Source: Anaeromyxobacter paludicola
Lineage (GTDB): Bacteria > Myxococcota > Myxococcia > Myxococcales > Anaeromyxobacteraceae
DNA length: 64,000 bases
Reading direction: 5' to 3'
Assembly: GCF_023169965.1 (NCBI RefSeq)
Contig: NZ_AP025592.1
Span: 496,001-560,000, forward strand
Of the stretch, positions 48,675-56,734 are shown one piece after another. The first letter of the stretch is position 1, and each line of letters opens with the position of its first letter. The translations under genes were made by a program, and so were the position numbers. The notes under the pieces are model-generated. The model was not told where the DNA came from, did no database searches, and saw only the letters and a program-made list of their open reading frames with translations.

Positions 48675-48876
48675 CCGGGAGTGGCGCGGAACGCGTGTCA
48701 GTAGCCTAAGTGGCTGATAATTGGCGAGTTAGTTCGGCTGACGCGACGCGCACCCGGAGAGCGGCCGGGTGAGTTCCCGCTTATGGGGTAATTCACCCAG
48801 ACCACCTCCCACCACCACCGCTCACTCCCTGCTGCCGGCCGCCGCGAGCCGGGGCCCCGGAGCGCGCCGGCCCGGC
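48675..48876. other. AT-richer spacer within the cytochrome locus
   Basis: These ~200 bp between the lipoprotein and the surface-protein gene hold no gene. Around 48700-48740 the sequence is unusually AT-rich for this genome (AAGTGGCTGATAATTGG), so an internal minus-strand promoter for the surface protein and five-heme cytochrome is likely. No convincing -35/-10 pair can be assigned. Confidence 0.4.
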
Positions 48877-49425
48877 TCAGGGCGCGGCCGGCGGAGCCGT
48901 TCGCGCGGGGGCCTGGTGGGCCAGCCCCGAGCCTCTCTTGGGCTCGAAGTCGGGGCGCGGGATGGGCTTCTCGGTGTCCGGGTCGTAGTACTGGTTCCAG
49001 GGCACGGTCACGCTGCGGACCTTCCAGCGCCCCTCCTCCTGGAGCAGCTCGTACTCCACCTTCATGTCGGCGAGGAACTCCGGCCCGGGCAGCGCGCCCG
49101 GCGCGATGGGCCGATCGTGGTACCGCCAGCGCTCCTCGGTGGCGACGGTCATCCGGTCGTTCCCGGGCCGCTTCACGTCCTTCACCTCGAGGCGGAGCAG
49201 CTTCGACTCGAGGACCACCTGGCTCTCCTTCTTCAGGTCCACGAGGGCGGCGATCTTCCGCGCCTCCTTGGCGACCGCCACCTCCCGCAGGTGCGAGGGA
49301 TCGTTCTGGCCGTAGGCCGCGACGACCACCTCGTTGTAGTGGCGCACCGCCTCCTCGCCCTCGCGGCGGGCGGGCGAGCAGGCGAGGCACGCCAGGAGGC
49401 CCAGGCGGGCGATGGTTCGCGTCAT
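48877..49425 (-). CDS. Small lipoprotein of the cytochrome locus
   Basis: A 182-residue predicted lipoprotein. The signal sequence R-L-G-L-L-A-C-L-A-C ends at a lipobox (L-A-C) near residue 16. The mature domain is alpha/beta with E-A-V-R-H-Y-N-E-V-V-V-A-A-Y, V-D-L-K-K-E-S-Q-V-V-L, and T-V-A-T-E-E-R-W-R-Y-H-D-R. It also has V-E-Y-E-L-L-Q-E-E-G-R-W-K-V-R-S-V, the shape of an NTF2/SnoaL-like cone domain. Its ATG overlaps the ResB stop by 4 bp, so it is translated with the split cytochrome synthase. It could chaperone apocytochrome or haem outside the inner membrane; that is inference from position only. The C-terminus is a disordered Ala/Pro tail. About 200 bp of non-coding sequence separates it from the surface-protein gene. 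Confidence 0.75.
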   Translation of the reverse strand: MTRTIARLGLLACLACSPARREGEEAVRHYNEVVVAAYGQNDPSHLREVAVAKEARKIAALVDLKKESQVVLESKLLRLEVKDVKRPGNDRMTVATEERWRYHDRPIAPGALPGPEFLADMKVEYELLQEEGRWKVRSVTVPWNQYYDPDTEKPIPRPDFEPKRGSGLAHQAPARTAPPAAP

Positions 49426-50648
49426 TCCTCTCCGTCTCCTTCCACGGACGCGGCGCCCTCCCAGTCGGAGCGCAGCGCCTCTCCCCCCCGCTGCACGAAT
49501 ACCAGACCGGCCCACGGTTCGCCCTCGCCGCCGAGCCGGGCCACGCCGGCCGGGACGGCGAGCAGCGCCGAGCCGGCCAGCAGGAGCAGGAACGACGCGA
49601 GGACGCCGGGCAGGCCCGGGTCCCGGCTGTACTTGTACTCTCCCCAGCGATCGACCCGGGCCAGGCGGGCGCCGGTGGGGCCGAACGGCGCCGCGTCCGA
49701 CACCAGGCGCGCCCCCTCGGCCGTCTCGAACCGCACCGAGAGCCGGCCGGTCCCCGCCTGGTCGTGGACGTCGCGCTCGGACTCGGCGACGAAGGTGCCG
49801 CGCCCGAGCATCGGGTCGTCCACCCCCACCACGGACCGGTGCTCCCCGGCCTCCAGCAGGTCGAGGACCGTGTAGCGGCCGTCGGGCCACTCGAGCCGGA
49901 GCGCGAGCCCGGTGGGGATGGCCTGGAAGAAGTCGATCCCCTCGAACGTCACGCCGGCGGCGCGGTCGAGCGTCGCCGTGAGCCGTCCGGCGCGCGAGCG
50001 GAGCCCGAGCCGGCTGCGGCGATCGATGACGTAGCCCGCCTGCCGCTGGAAGGGGTCGAAGGCCGCCAGCGTGGCCTCCACCGCGGGGGGCGACTCCGGC
50101 GCCAGCGGGCCGCGCTCGCGGCCGAACACCACCCCGGGCTGGTCGAGGCTCACGGCCTCGCCGCTGGCCAGCCGGAAGAGCCCCTCGTCGTGGAAGAGCT
50201 GCTGGACGGCCACCGACGCGAGGAGGCCGAGCAGGCCGAGGTGCAGGATCCAGCCGCCCCAGAACCCGGCGCGCCAGCGGACGAGCGCGTCGCCCCGCCG
50301 CGCGAAGCCGCGGGCGCGCAGGAAGGACTCCAGGTCCTGGCCCGGGCGGGCGGGGAAGGGCGCCGCGCCGGGCGGCAGGGCCCCCCGGCTCGCGGCCAGG
50401 CACCGGCGCCAGCGCGGGAGGGCGCAGGCGGCGGTGCTCGCGAACAGGAGGGCGTTCCCGGCGAGGAACGGCCAGGACGAGAAGGGCCGATCGAGCCCGG
50501 TCGCGGCCGCCCAGCCCGGCGCCGGTGCCGACCCCCGGGCGAAGCTCGCCCACGCGCCCACCCCGCACCAGGCCGCCAGGAACGCGATGAGGCCCAGCGC
50601 CAGCCGCGGGGAGCGCAGCCAGCCGAGGACGTGACGGAGAACTGCCAT
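49422..50648 (-). CDS. Stand-alone ResB/CcsB cytochrome c biogenesis protein
   Basis: A 408-residue membrane protein of the ResB family, the partner of CcsA in System II haem attachment. Membrane segments fall near residues 15-38 (L-A-L-G-L-I-A-F-L-A-A-W-C), 58-77, 128-148 (G-W-I-L-H-L-G-L-L-G-L-L-A-S-V) and 345-365. The large external domain between the last two contains G-I-D-F-F-Q-A-I-P-T-G-L-A-L-R-L, typical of ResB. The His in W-I-L-H-L-G may be a haem ligand. It lies 33 bp after the giant cytochrome gene in the same transcript, and the matching CcsA is divergent on the far side of that cytochrome. It is separate from the fused synthase at 5047-7296 and clearly divergent in sequence from its ResB half. 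Confidence 0.88.
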   Translation of the reverse strand: MAVLRHVLGWLRSPRLALGLIAFLAAWCGVGAWASFARGSAPAPGWAAATGLDRPFSSWPFLAGNALLFASTAACALPRWRRCLAASRGALPPGAAPFPARPGQDLESFLRARGFARRGDALVRWRAGFWGGWILHLGLLGLLASVAVQQLFHDEGLFRLASGEAVSLDQPGVVFGRERGPLAPESPPAVEATLAAFDPFQRQAGYVIDRRSRLGLRSRAGRLTATLDRAAGVTFEGIDFFQAIPTGLALRLEWPDGRYTVLDLLEAGEHRSVVGVDDPMLGRGTFVAESERDVHDQAGTGRLSVRFETAEGARLVSDAAPFGPTGARLARVDRWGEYKYSRDPGLPGVLASFLLLLAGSALLAVPAGVARLGGEGEPWAGLVFVQRGGEALRSDWEGAASVEGDGEE

Positions 50649-50681
50649 GCGGCACTCTACCCCGGCGACCCGGCCGGGCGT

Positions 50682-53600
50682 CTAGCCGTGGGTCGAGGAG
50701 TTGCTGCAGCCGCAGTACTGCTCGTTGTCGAAGTAGCCGTTCGTGGGCACGGAGCGGATGAAGAGGCGCTTGCTGCTCACCGACTGGTCGTAGGGGTAGA
50801 CGTTGTCGCTGAACCCGGTGCCGTTGCCGTTGTTGAGCATGCCGATGCTCGAGGAGCCGTGCGGGATGGCGGTGTGGCAGTCGAAGCACTTGATGTTGCC
50901 GGCGTGGTCGCCCACGCGGTGCTTGGGGAAGCGGCTCTCGAAGGTGCCGCTCGTCGGGAAGCTGGCGTCGTGGCAGTTGGCGCAGAAGGTGCCAGCGGGC
51001 ATGCCTGAGCTGGTGTTCTTCACGTTCTCGTCCCAGGTCCGGTTCGGCCCCTTGAGCATGAACTTGTAGGAGGAGCCGTGCGGGCCGCCCGCGTCGTTGG
51101 GCGAGTCGGCCTCGTGGCAGTCGCTGCAGGTCATCACGCTCGACATGTTCCAGGGGGGGAGGATGTTCTGCGTCACCGGCCAGTACTTCCCGGCGGTCTT
51201 CGGGTCGCCGATGCTGTTGGGCGAGCCGTAGCCGGTCTGGGTGGTGCGGGAGGCCAGCACCGGGTGGTACCCGGCGTTCTTGGTGTTGAACTCCTGCAGC
51301 TGATCCGTGTGGGTCATCTGGATCGAGTAGGCCGCCGCGGAGGCCGTCGCGCCGAGGTAGGGCGTGGCGAGCGTGAGCGAGGTGGCGCTCGCCACGCTCG
51401 CGATCCTGTAATAGGTGCCGTCGGCGGAGTTCTTGATGAGCGCCCCGACGTAGCGGTTGGGCGTGACCGTGGTGCGCCAGGTCGTCCCCTGGCCGGTCAC
51501 CGCGGTGGAGTTCTGGGTGAAGGTGGCCGTGCCGACGTAGTAGCTGAAGCCGGAGGCCGACACCGGCGGCGTGGCGCTGCCCCACCAGTAGTTGGAGTGG
51601 CACTTGAAGCAGAGGTACGCCTCGAGGTCCGAGTTGTAGACCAGCTTCTTCTTGGCCATGTCGGTCGCGGTCGGCTTGGCGCCGGCGGCGACGTTGGTGA
51701 AGTCCGGGACCACGCCCCAGGCGCCGTCGATGGACGGGCCGGCCTTGTTGCTCATCTGCTCGATGCGGTAGGCGACGTTGGTCTGCGCGGTGGCGGGGCC
51801 GGCGCCGGTCAGCGTGAGCGTGGTCGGGCCGCTGACGCTCGCGATGGTGTACCAGACGGCCGTGCGGCTGGTGTCGAGCGTGTTGGAGCCGAACTTGATG
51901 CGGGCGCCGTTGTAGAAGGAGGTCCAGCGGGTGTCCACGCCGGTGACGGCCGTGCCGCTCGCCGCCACGGAGACCGTCCCGGTGATGTAGGAGTGGCCGC
52001 CGCGCTTGGCGAGGTGGGTCACGTGGCAGTCGAGGCAGCTCGCGTGGCGGGTGCCCGGCCCGTTGCCGAGCTGGTTGCCCCAGGCCGCGGCGTTGTACTC
52101 GGCGTCGCCGAGCTGGTGCTGGGTGTCGCTGCCGATGGGGTGCGCGTAGAACTTGTTCGCGGGGGAGGCGAGGTCGTTCGAGCGGTTCACGCCGATGACG
52201 CCGTTGCCGTGGCAGTTGAAGCAGAGGAAGACGGCCTGGCCGTCGGCGCCCGGCTTGAGCGAGCCGGAGAGCAGCTTCGGGTAGTCGGAGTAGTGGACCG
52301 CGCCGAAGGGGTAGGTGTCGTCGGACGGCTGGCGGTCGGCCCGGTCGGAGTGGCACTTGGTGCAGTTGCGCCGGAACCGGGAGCCGTCGCGCAGGGTGTA
52401 GCCCCAGGTGCCCCAGACCACGTCGTCGTCGAAGTCGTGCGCGGTCCCGGCGTAGGTGCTCTTGGAGATGGTGTAGCCGCCCGAGTTGATGGGCAGCTGG
52501 TGGCAGCTCGCGCACAGGCCGCCGCCGGGCTGGCTCGCGTCGAAGTCGGTGTCCGACACGTTTCCGGCGGCGATCTCGCCGTCGCTGCCGCGCGTCACCG
52601 CCCGGCTCGCGCCGGTGGTCGGGTCGCCGTAGACGCCGAAGGAGTGCGTCCAGCCGCCTGGCTCGTTGTGCCGCTTGTCGGGGTGGCACATGTTGAGGCA
52701 GGAGCGCGCCGACGGGTCGTTGACGGTCTTGAGCGGCCCGGTGGCCCAGGAGACGTTGTTGTCGGTGGCCGAGGCGTTCGTGCCGGGCACGTTGCCGATG
52801 GGGTGGCGCGAGACCTTCGCCACCGTGCCGTTCATGCGCTCCCAGATCTTCTGGTGGCACTGATCGCAGGAGTCGCCGCCGCGGCTCTCGGGGCTGAAGC
52901 CGTTCTTGTGCTTGTGGCAGTTGAGGCAGGGGGTCGTCCCGGACTTCTGGGAGTAGTGGGTGTCGGAGTTGCCGCTGTTGCGCCAGCGCGGCACCGACGC
53001 GTCCCACGGGTTCGAGGTGCGGGTGTGGCAGGTCTGGCAGGGACCGGTCCCGTCGGAGTTGATGAACGAGGCGTTCGCGGGGCTCCCGCTGTCCACGCCC
53101 GAGTCGCCGGTCGTCTTGCGGAACTGCACCGTGCGCGGGGCCTGGACGCCGTTCACGGCCGGCGGGGTGATCTGCTCCCGCAGGAGGAACGTGTTCTTGC
53201 TGCCGTGCGGCGTGTGGCAGTCCCGGCAGCCGATGGCGAAGGAGCCGTACTTGCGGCTCGTGGTCTCGGAGGAGTGGGAGCGCAGGCTGTGGCAGTCGGT
53301 GCAGATCTGGTCCGAGTTGTCGCGGACGAGGAGGCTGCCGTCGCCGGCGCGGCCCCCCTTGACGACCACGTTGACCGGCCGCGACTGCACCACGCCGGCG
53401 CTGGTCCGGGCGCAGGCGCGCAGGATGTAGCTCCCCTGCGACAGCGAGGAGACCTGCGTCTCGAAGATGCCGGCGCGCCCGCCGAGCTGGTAGTTGCCGC
53501 TCAGGGTGAGCGCCTTCGTGGTGCCGGTGCAGTCCGGGGCGGCGCCGTTGGTCGAGTACGCGTAGGAGAGCAGGTCGGTCACGCCGTTGGCGGTCGGGCT

Positions 53601-56420
53601 CCAGACGTGCACCTGCAGGCGGAAGGAGCCGCTCAGCACCTTGTTGTCGGCCGGGTTCACGATCGACACCTGCGGCAGGAGCGAGTAGCCGGCGGTGCTC
53701 CCCTCGGGGACGGCGCCGGCGACGACGGCGAAGGCGTTGCCGGTCACGGTGGACCCGGTGGCCGCGGCGGGGGCCGCGAGCGAGACGTCCGGGACCGCGA
53801 TCTGGAGCTGGAACTGCTTGCCGACGGTGGCGGCGCGCGCCGCGGCCACCGTCACGCGCAGCGTGAGGGAGCTGCCGGCGGTGAGGGTGGTGGAGAGCCC
53901 GGAGAGCACGTAGCGGGCGGCGCTGGCGTTCCAGGTGGCCACGCCCAGGATCGCCCCGGTGGAGTCGTTCGCGATCACCACGCTCGCGATGTCGGTGTCG
54001 GCGGCCGCGGGGGAGGTCGAGGCCGCGTTGGCGATGGAGATCCCGGAGAGCGTCACGGCGCTCGCCCCGGCGGTGAGCTTGGCGTAGCCGGCGATGACCG
54101 GCGCGCCGCCGCGGGTGATCGTCCCCGTGGGCTGCGTGACGGTCGCGAGCGTGGCGCTGGGCAGCGTCACCGAGGGGCCGCCGTAGACGTCGGCGCCCAC
54201 CGACCAGTTGTTGCAGGAGTCCCGGGTGAACGCCCGGTAGTAGTAGGTGGTCCCGTTCACGAGGCCGCTGTCGGCGCAGCTGGCGATGCTCCCGGAGCAG
54301 GCCACGGCGACCTTGGCGGAGAGCGCGGCGCCGGCCGCGTAGCTGGCGGTGCCCTCGCTCGGCGCCGCGTGGATCGGGGCGGTGCTGCGCGCGAGCAGCG
54401 TGTAGGCGCCGGTGCTGGTCCAGGTGACCGTCATCTGGCCGGAGCCGGGGCTCGACGCGGCGAGCCCGGTCACCGGGGACGGCGAGACGTTGTCGAGGGT
54501 GAGCGTCGCCTCGGCGGTGTCGGAGACGCGGAGGTTGGTCGCGAGCGCCTTGGTCGCGCCCACGACGCGGGCGGTGAGCCCGTACGCGGCGCCGGGGACC
54601 TCGGGGAGCAGCGTGTGCGGCTGGGGCGTGAGCTGGATCCGGTACTGCGCCGCGGCGGCCGGCGACACCGGCGCCGGGAGCGAGAGGCCGGTGAAGGTCC
54701 AGTCGTCGCCGGCGGCGGGGCGCGTCCCGGTGGCCAGGACCACGTTGTTCCCGTCGGTCAGGGTGACCGCGGCCACCCGCGGGGAGGTGCCGGCGGCGAG
54801 CCGCACGGTGAGGCCGGTGACGGTGTCGGCCGCGCCGCTGCTCGCCTGGAGGCTGAAGGCGTCGGCGAAGGTCATGCCGTCGCCGGGGCAGAGGGTAGCG
54901 ACGCTGGTCGCCGCGGGGGAGCCGTCGGCGAGGGTGGTGGTCGGGCCGGGCGTGACCGGGCCCGCGACGTTGCTCGCGCCGGAGTAGTTGCCGTAGAGGT
55001 CCACCGCGAACGCTTGGTAGTACCAGGTGCCGCTCGCCTGGGTGTCGGTGCAGCTCGTCCCGGGCTTCGCCACCACGCAGGCCACCGTACCGTTGCCGAG
55101 GGCGTTGCCCACGGCGTAGGTGGTCCCCTCGGCCGGCACGCCGGTGAAGGTGGCCGAGGCGCCGCGGACCACCACCACCTGGCTGAGGTCGCTGTTGAGC
55201 GGGTTGGTCCAGGCCAGGCTCTCCTGGTTGGTGCCCGCCTGCGCGGAGAGGCCGCTGGGCGGCGACGGCGGGAGGTTGTCCACGACGATCCGGGCGCTGT
55301 CCCCGTCGGTGAGGGTGACCGGGAGCGCGCTCGTCACGCCGTACACCACCGCGCGGACGGTCCAGGTCTTCACGGCCGGGAGCGCGGCCGAGGACTTGGG
55401 CGTCACCCGCACCCGGTACTCGGTCGCCGTGGTGGTGGCGAGGATGGCCGGGTTGAGGGCGACGTCGAAGGTGTCGAGGGCCGGGTTGGCGACCGAGCCG
55501 TACACCGTGCTGCCGCTCGCGTTCGTCACCTCCACCAGGCTCACCGCCTCGGCCGTGCCGGCGTCGAACGCCAGGGTGACGGCGAAGATGGACGGGCTGG
55601 TGTTGGAGGTGGTGGAGACGAGGAAGCCGTCGAGCAGGATGGCGCCGCTGCCGGGCGCGACCACGGTGCCGTTGGTCGCCTCCTTGGTGGCGACGTCGGC
55701 GACGGTGATGGTCCCGGAGGTGCCCTCGTCCACCACCAGGGTGCCCGAGGCGTCGCCGACCGCGCGCGAGTCGCCCACGTACATCGTGATGGAGTTGCCG
55801 GCGCTGTTCGTGACCAGCGCCACCTGCATGGCGAGGTTGGTGCCGGCCGGTGCCACGCCCGCGACCCGCGACAGGTCGGGCGTGAGGACGCCGCCTCCGG
55901 TCGGGACCGCCACCTCGGTGTAGCCCCACGGGTAGAAGAAGCCGCCCATGGCGTAGCCCAGGGTGAAGCGCACCGTGGCCGCGAGCGCGCTCACGGACTT
56001 GTTGAAGGCGAAGCGGGTTCCGCTCCCCGCGGGCTTGCCGGTGACGAGGGTGTCGGCGGTATAGGCCGTGTCGCTGATGGCGAGCAGCACCTCGTACGGG
56101 CCGCTCTGGGAGGTCGAGATGGAGGTGCCGGTGTTGCAGAGGAAGGCGCCGGTGTTCATCGCGCTGACGCGCCGCTGCGCGAGGTTCGAGGCCGTGCTGC
56201 AGCCCCAGGAGTTGTACGTGGCGCCGGCGCTGACCGTGTATCCGCCGAAGGTGCCCGTCGTGTCCGAGGGCTGCCAGCGGTAGGTCACGGTCTGGGCGGC
56301 CGCCGGCACGGCCCAGAAGGCGAGCGAGACCAGGAGCACGAGCAGGCCACGGCGAGCCGTGCTGCGAGCCGTGCATCGCGACGCGTGGAGCACCCGGGCC
56401 GGCGGAGAGAGTCGGGGCAT
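50682..56420 (-). CDS. Giant secreted multiheme cytochrome c with FN3-like N-terminal half
   Basis: A 1912-residue exported cytochrome. The signal peptide core is L-L-V-L-L-V-S-L-A-F-W-A-V, cleaved near A-A-A-Q (about residue 43). Residues ~45-1030 are beta-rich, with several Ig/FN3-like modules (one reads Y-Y-Y-R-A-F-T-R-D-S near ~730). Residues ~1039-1850 carry 13 CX2CH sites, the first C-T-D-C-H near 1039 and the last C-F-D-C-H near 1845, plus one CX3CH site (C-L-N-M-C-H, near 1240). Two ~75-residue beta-sandwich inserts (about 1477-1560 and 1620-1700) interrupt the haem series. The C-terminus has two further Cys (C-G-C-S) without His. The ATG at 56420, behind AAAGGGGCC, starts the signal peptide; upstream in-frame codons to 56537 are not conserved in type. 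It is probably a surface or extracellular electron-transfer protein. Confidence 0.9.
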   Translation of the reverse strand: MPRLSPPARVLHASRCTARSTARRGLLVLLVSLAFWAVPAAAQTVTYRWQPSDTTGTFGGYTVSAGATYNSWGCSTASNLAQRRVSAMNTGAFLCNTGTSISTSQSGPYEVLLAISDTAYTADTLVTGKPAGSGTRFAFNKSVSALAATVRFTLGYAMGGFFYPWGYTEVAVPTGGGVLTPDLSRVAGVAPAGTNLAMQVALVTNSAGNSITMYVGDSRAVGDASGTLVVDEGTSGTITVADVATKEATNGTVVAPGSGAILLDGFLVSTTSNTSPSIFAVTLAFDAGTAEAVSLVEVTNASGSTVYGSVANPALDTFDVALNPAILATTTATEYRVRVTPKSSAALPAVKTWTVRAVVYGVTSALPVTLTDGDSARIVVDNLPPSPPSGLSAQAGTNQESLAWTNPLNSDLSQVVVVRGASATFTGVPAEGTTYAVGNALGNGTVACVVAKPGTSCTDTQASGTWYYQAFAVDLYGNYSGASNVAGPVTPGPTTTLADGSPAATSVATLCPGDGMTFADAFSLQASSGAADTVTGLTVRLAAGTSPRVAAVTLTDGNNVVLATGTRPAAGDDWTFTGLSLPAPVSPAAAAQYRIQLTPQPHTLLPEVPGAAYGLTARVVGATKALATNLRVSDTAEATLTLDNVSPSPVTGLAASSPGSGQMTVTWTSTGAYTLLARSTAPIHAAPSEGTASYAAGAALSAKVAVACSGSIASCADSGLVNGTTYYYRAFTRDSCNNWSVGADVYGGPSVTLPSATLATVTQPTGTITRGGAPVIAGYAKLTAGASAVTLSGISIANAASTSPAAADTDIASVVIANDSTGAILGVATWNASAARYVLSGLSTTLTAGSSLTLRVTVAAARAATVGKQFQLQIAVPDVSLAAPAAATGSTVTGNAFAVVAGAVPEGSTAGYSLLPQVSIVNPADNKVLSGSFRLQVHVWSPTANGVTDLLSYAYSTNGAAPDCTGTTKALTLSGNYQLGGRAGIFETQVSSLSQGSYILRACARTSAGVVQSRPVNVVVKGGRAGDGSLLVRDNSDQICTDCHSLRSHSSETTSRKYGSFAIGCRDCHTPHGSKNTFLLREQITPPAVNGVQAPRTVQFRKTTGDSGVDSGSPANASFINSDGTGPCQTCHTRTSNPWDASVPRWRNSGNSDTHYSQKSGTTPCLNCHKHKNGFSPESRGGDSCDQCHQKIWERMNGTVAKVSRHPIGNVPGTNASATDNNVSWATGPLKTVNDPSARSCLNMCHPDKRHNEPGGWTHSFGVYGDPTTGASRAVTRGSDGEIAAGNVSDTDFDASQPGGGLCASCHQLPINSGGYTISKSTYAGTAHDFDDDVVWGTWGYTLRDGSRFRRNCTKCHSDRADRQPSDDTYPFGAVHYSDYPKLLSGSLKPGADGQAVFLCFNCHGNGVIGVNRSNDLASPANKFYAHPIGSDTQHQLGDAEYNAAAWGNQLGNGPGTRHASCLDCHVTHLAKRGGHSYITGTVSVAASGTAVTGVDTRWTSFYNGARIKFGSNTLDTSRTAVWYTIASVSGPTTLTLTGAGPATAQTNVAYRIEQMSNKAGPSIDGAWGVVPDFTNVAAGAKPTATDMAKKKLVYNSDLEAYLCFKCHSNYWWGSATPPVSASGFSYYVGTATFTQNSTAVTGQGTTWRTTVTPNRYVGALIKNSADGTYYRIASVASATSLTLATPYLGATASAAAYSIQMTHTDQLQEFNTKNAGYHPVLASRTTQTGYGSPNSIGDPKTAGKYWPVTQNILPPWNMSSVMTCSDCHEADSPNDAGGPHGSSYKFMLKGPNRTWDENVKNTSSGMPAGTFCANCHDASFPTSGTFESRFPKHRVGDHAGNIKCFDCHTAIPHGSSSIGMLNNGNGTGFSDNVYPYDQSVSSKRLFIRSVPTNGYFDNEQYCGCSNSSTHG

Positions 56421-56734
56421 GTGGCCCCTTTCGTGCAAATATCGTTCCGCCGACCCGTGACCAGGGCTCGTGCCGAGCTCCGTGCGCCGGGGCGAGGCTG
56501 CCGCGGGCTTGCGAGGCCGGCGAGCCCGCGGAGTCACAAAGGGTGAAGGGAGAAGGGCGAAAAAGACTTACCGCGTTAGGGCTAAATCGCCCAGGGGTGG
56601 GGGTACTGACCCATGTGAGCTAGTCCGCCGCCCCCGCAGGCGCCGGTCCCGGACGACCCCGGGTCACGGGGACCGGCTCTGCCTCACGGGAGCCAGACTT
56701 GCGGCTCGCGCCCGTGGCGGTCTATGCAGGGCCC
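56421..56734. other. Divergent regulatory region between giant cytochrome and ccsA
   Basis: The largest gene-free stretch, 314 bp, holds the promoters of both flanking genes. It contains a perfect 9-bp inverted repeat (CCGCGGGCT 56501-56509 / AGCCCGCGG 56523-56531) in the cytochrome leader. A second hairpin in the ccsA leader pairs CCGGTCCC (56643-56650) with GGGACCGG (56669-56676). Between them, 56536-56590 is AT-richer (AAAAAGACTTACCGCGTTAGGGCTAAATCGCC) and probably carries the core promoters. No known riboswitch core was recognised. Confidence 0.5.

Noticed and set aside
50682-50720. Additional haem site at the cytochrome C-terminus (C-G-C-S)
   Set aside because: No His follows the second cysteine and the spacing is one residue; not a haem-attachment motif.
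51078-56546. 1822-residue open frame on the plus strand opposite the giant cytochrome
   Set aside because: Arg/Gly/Val/Ala-only composition without domains. It is a shadow of third-position GC in the real gene, which has a signal peptide and 13 CXXCH motifs on the other strand.
56421-56660. Cyclic-dinucleotide (GEMM-type) riboswitch upstream of the giant cytochrome
   Set aside because: The leader was read on the minus strand for the conserved GACGCAAAGCC-like core and paired tetraloop stem; neither was found. Only a simple inverted repeat is present.
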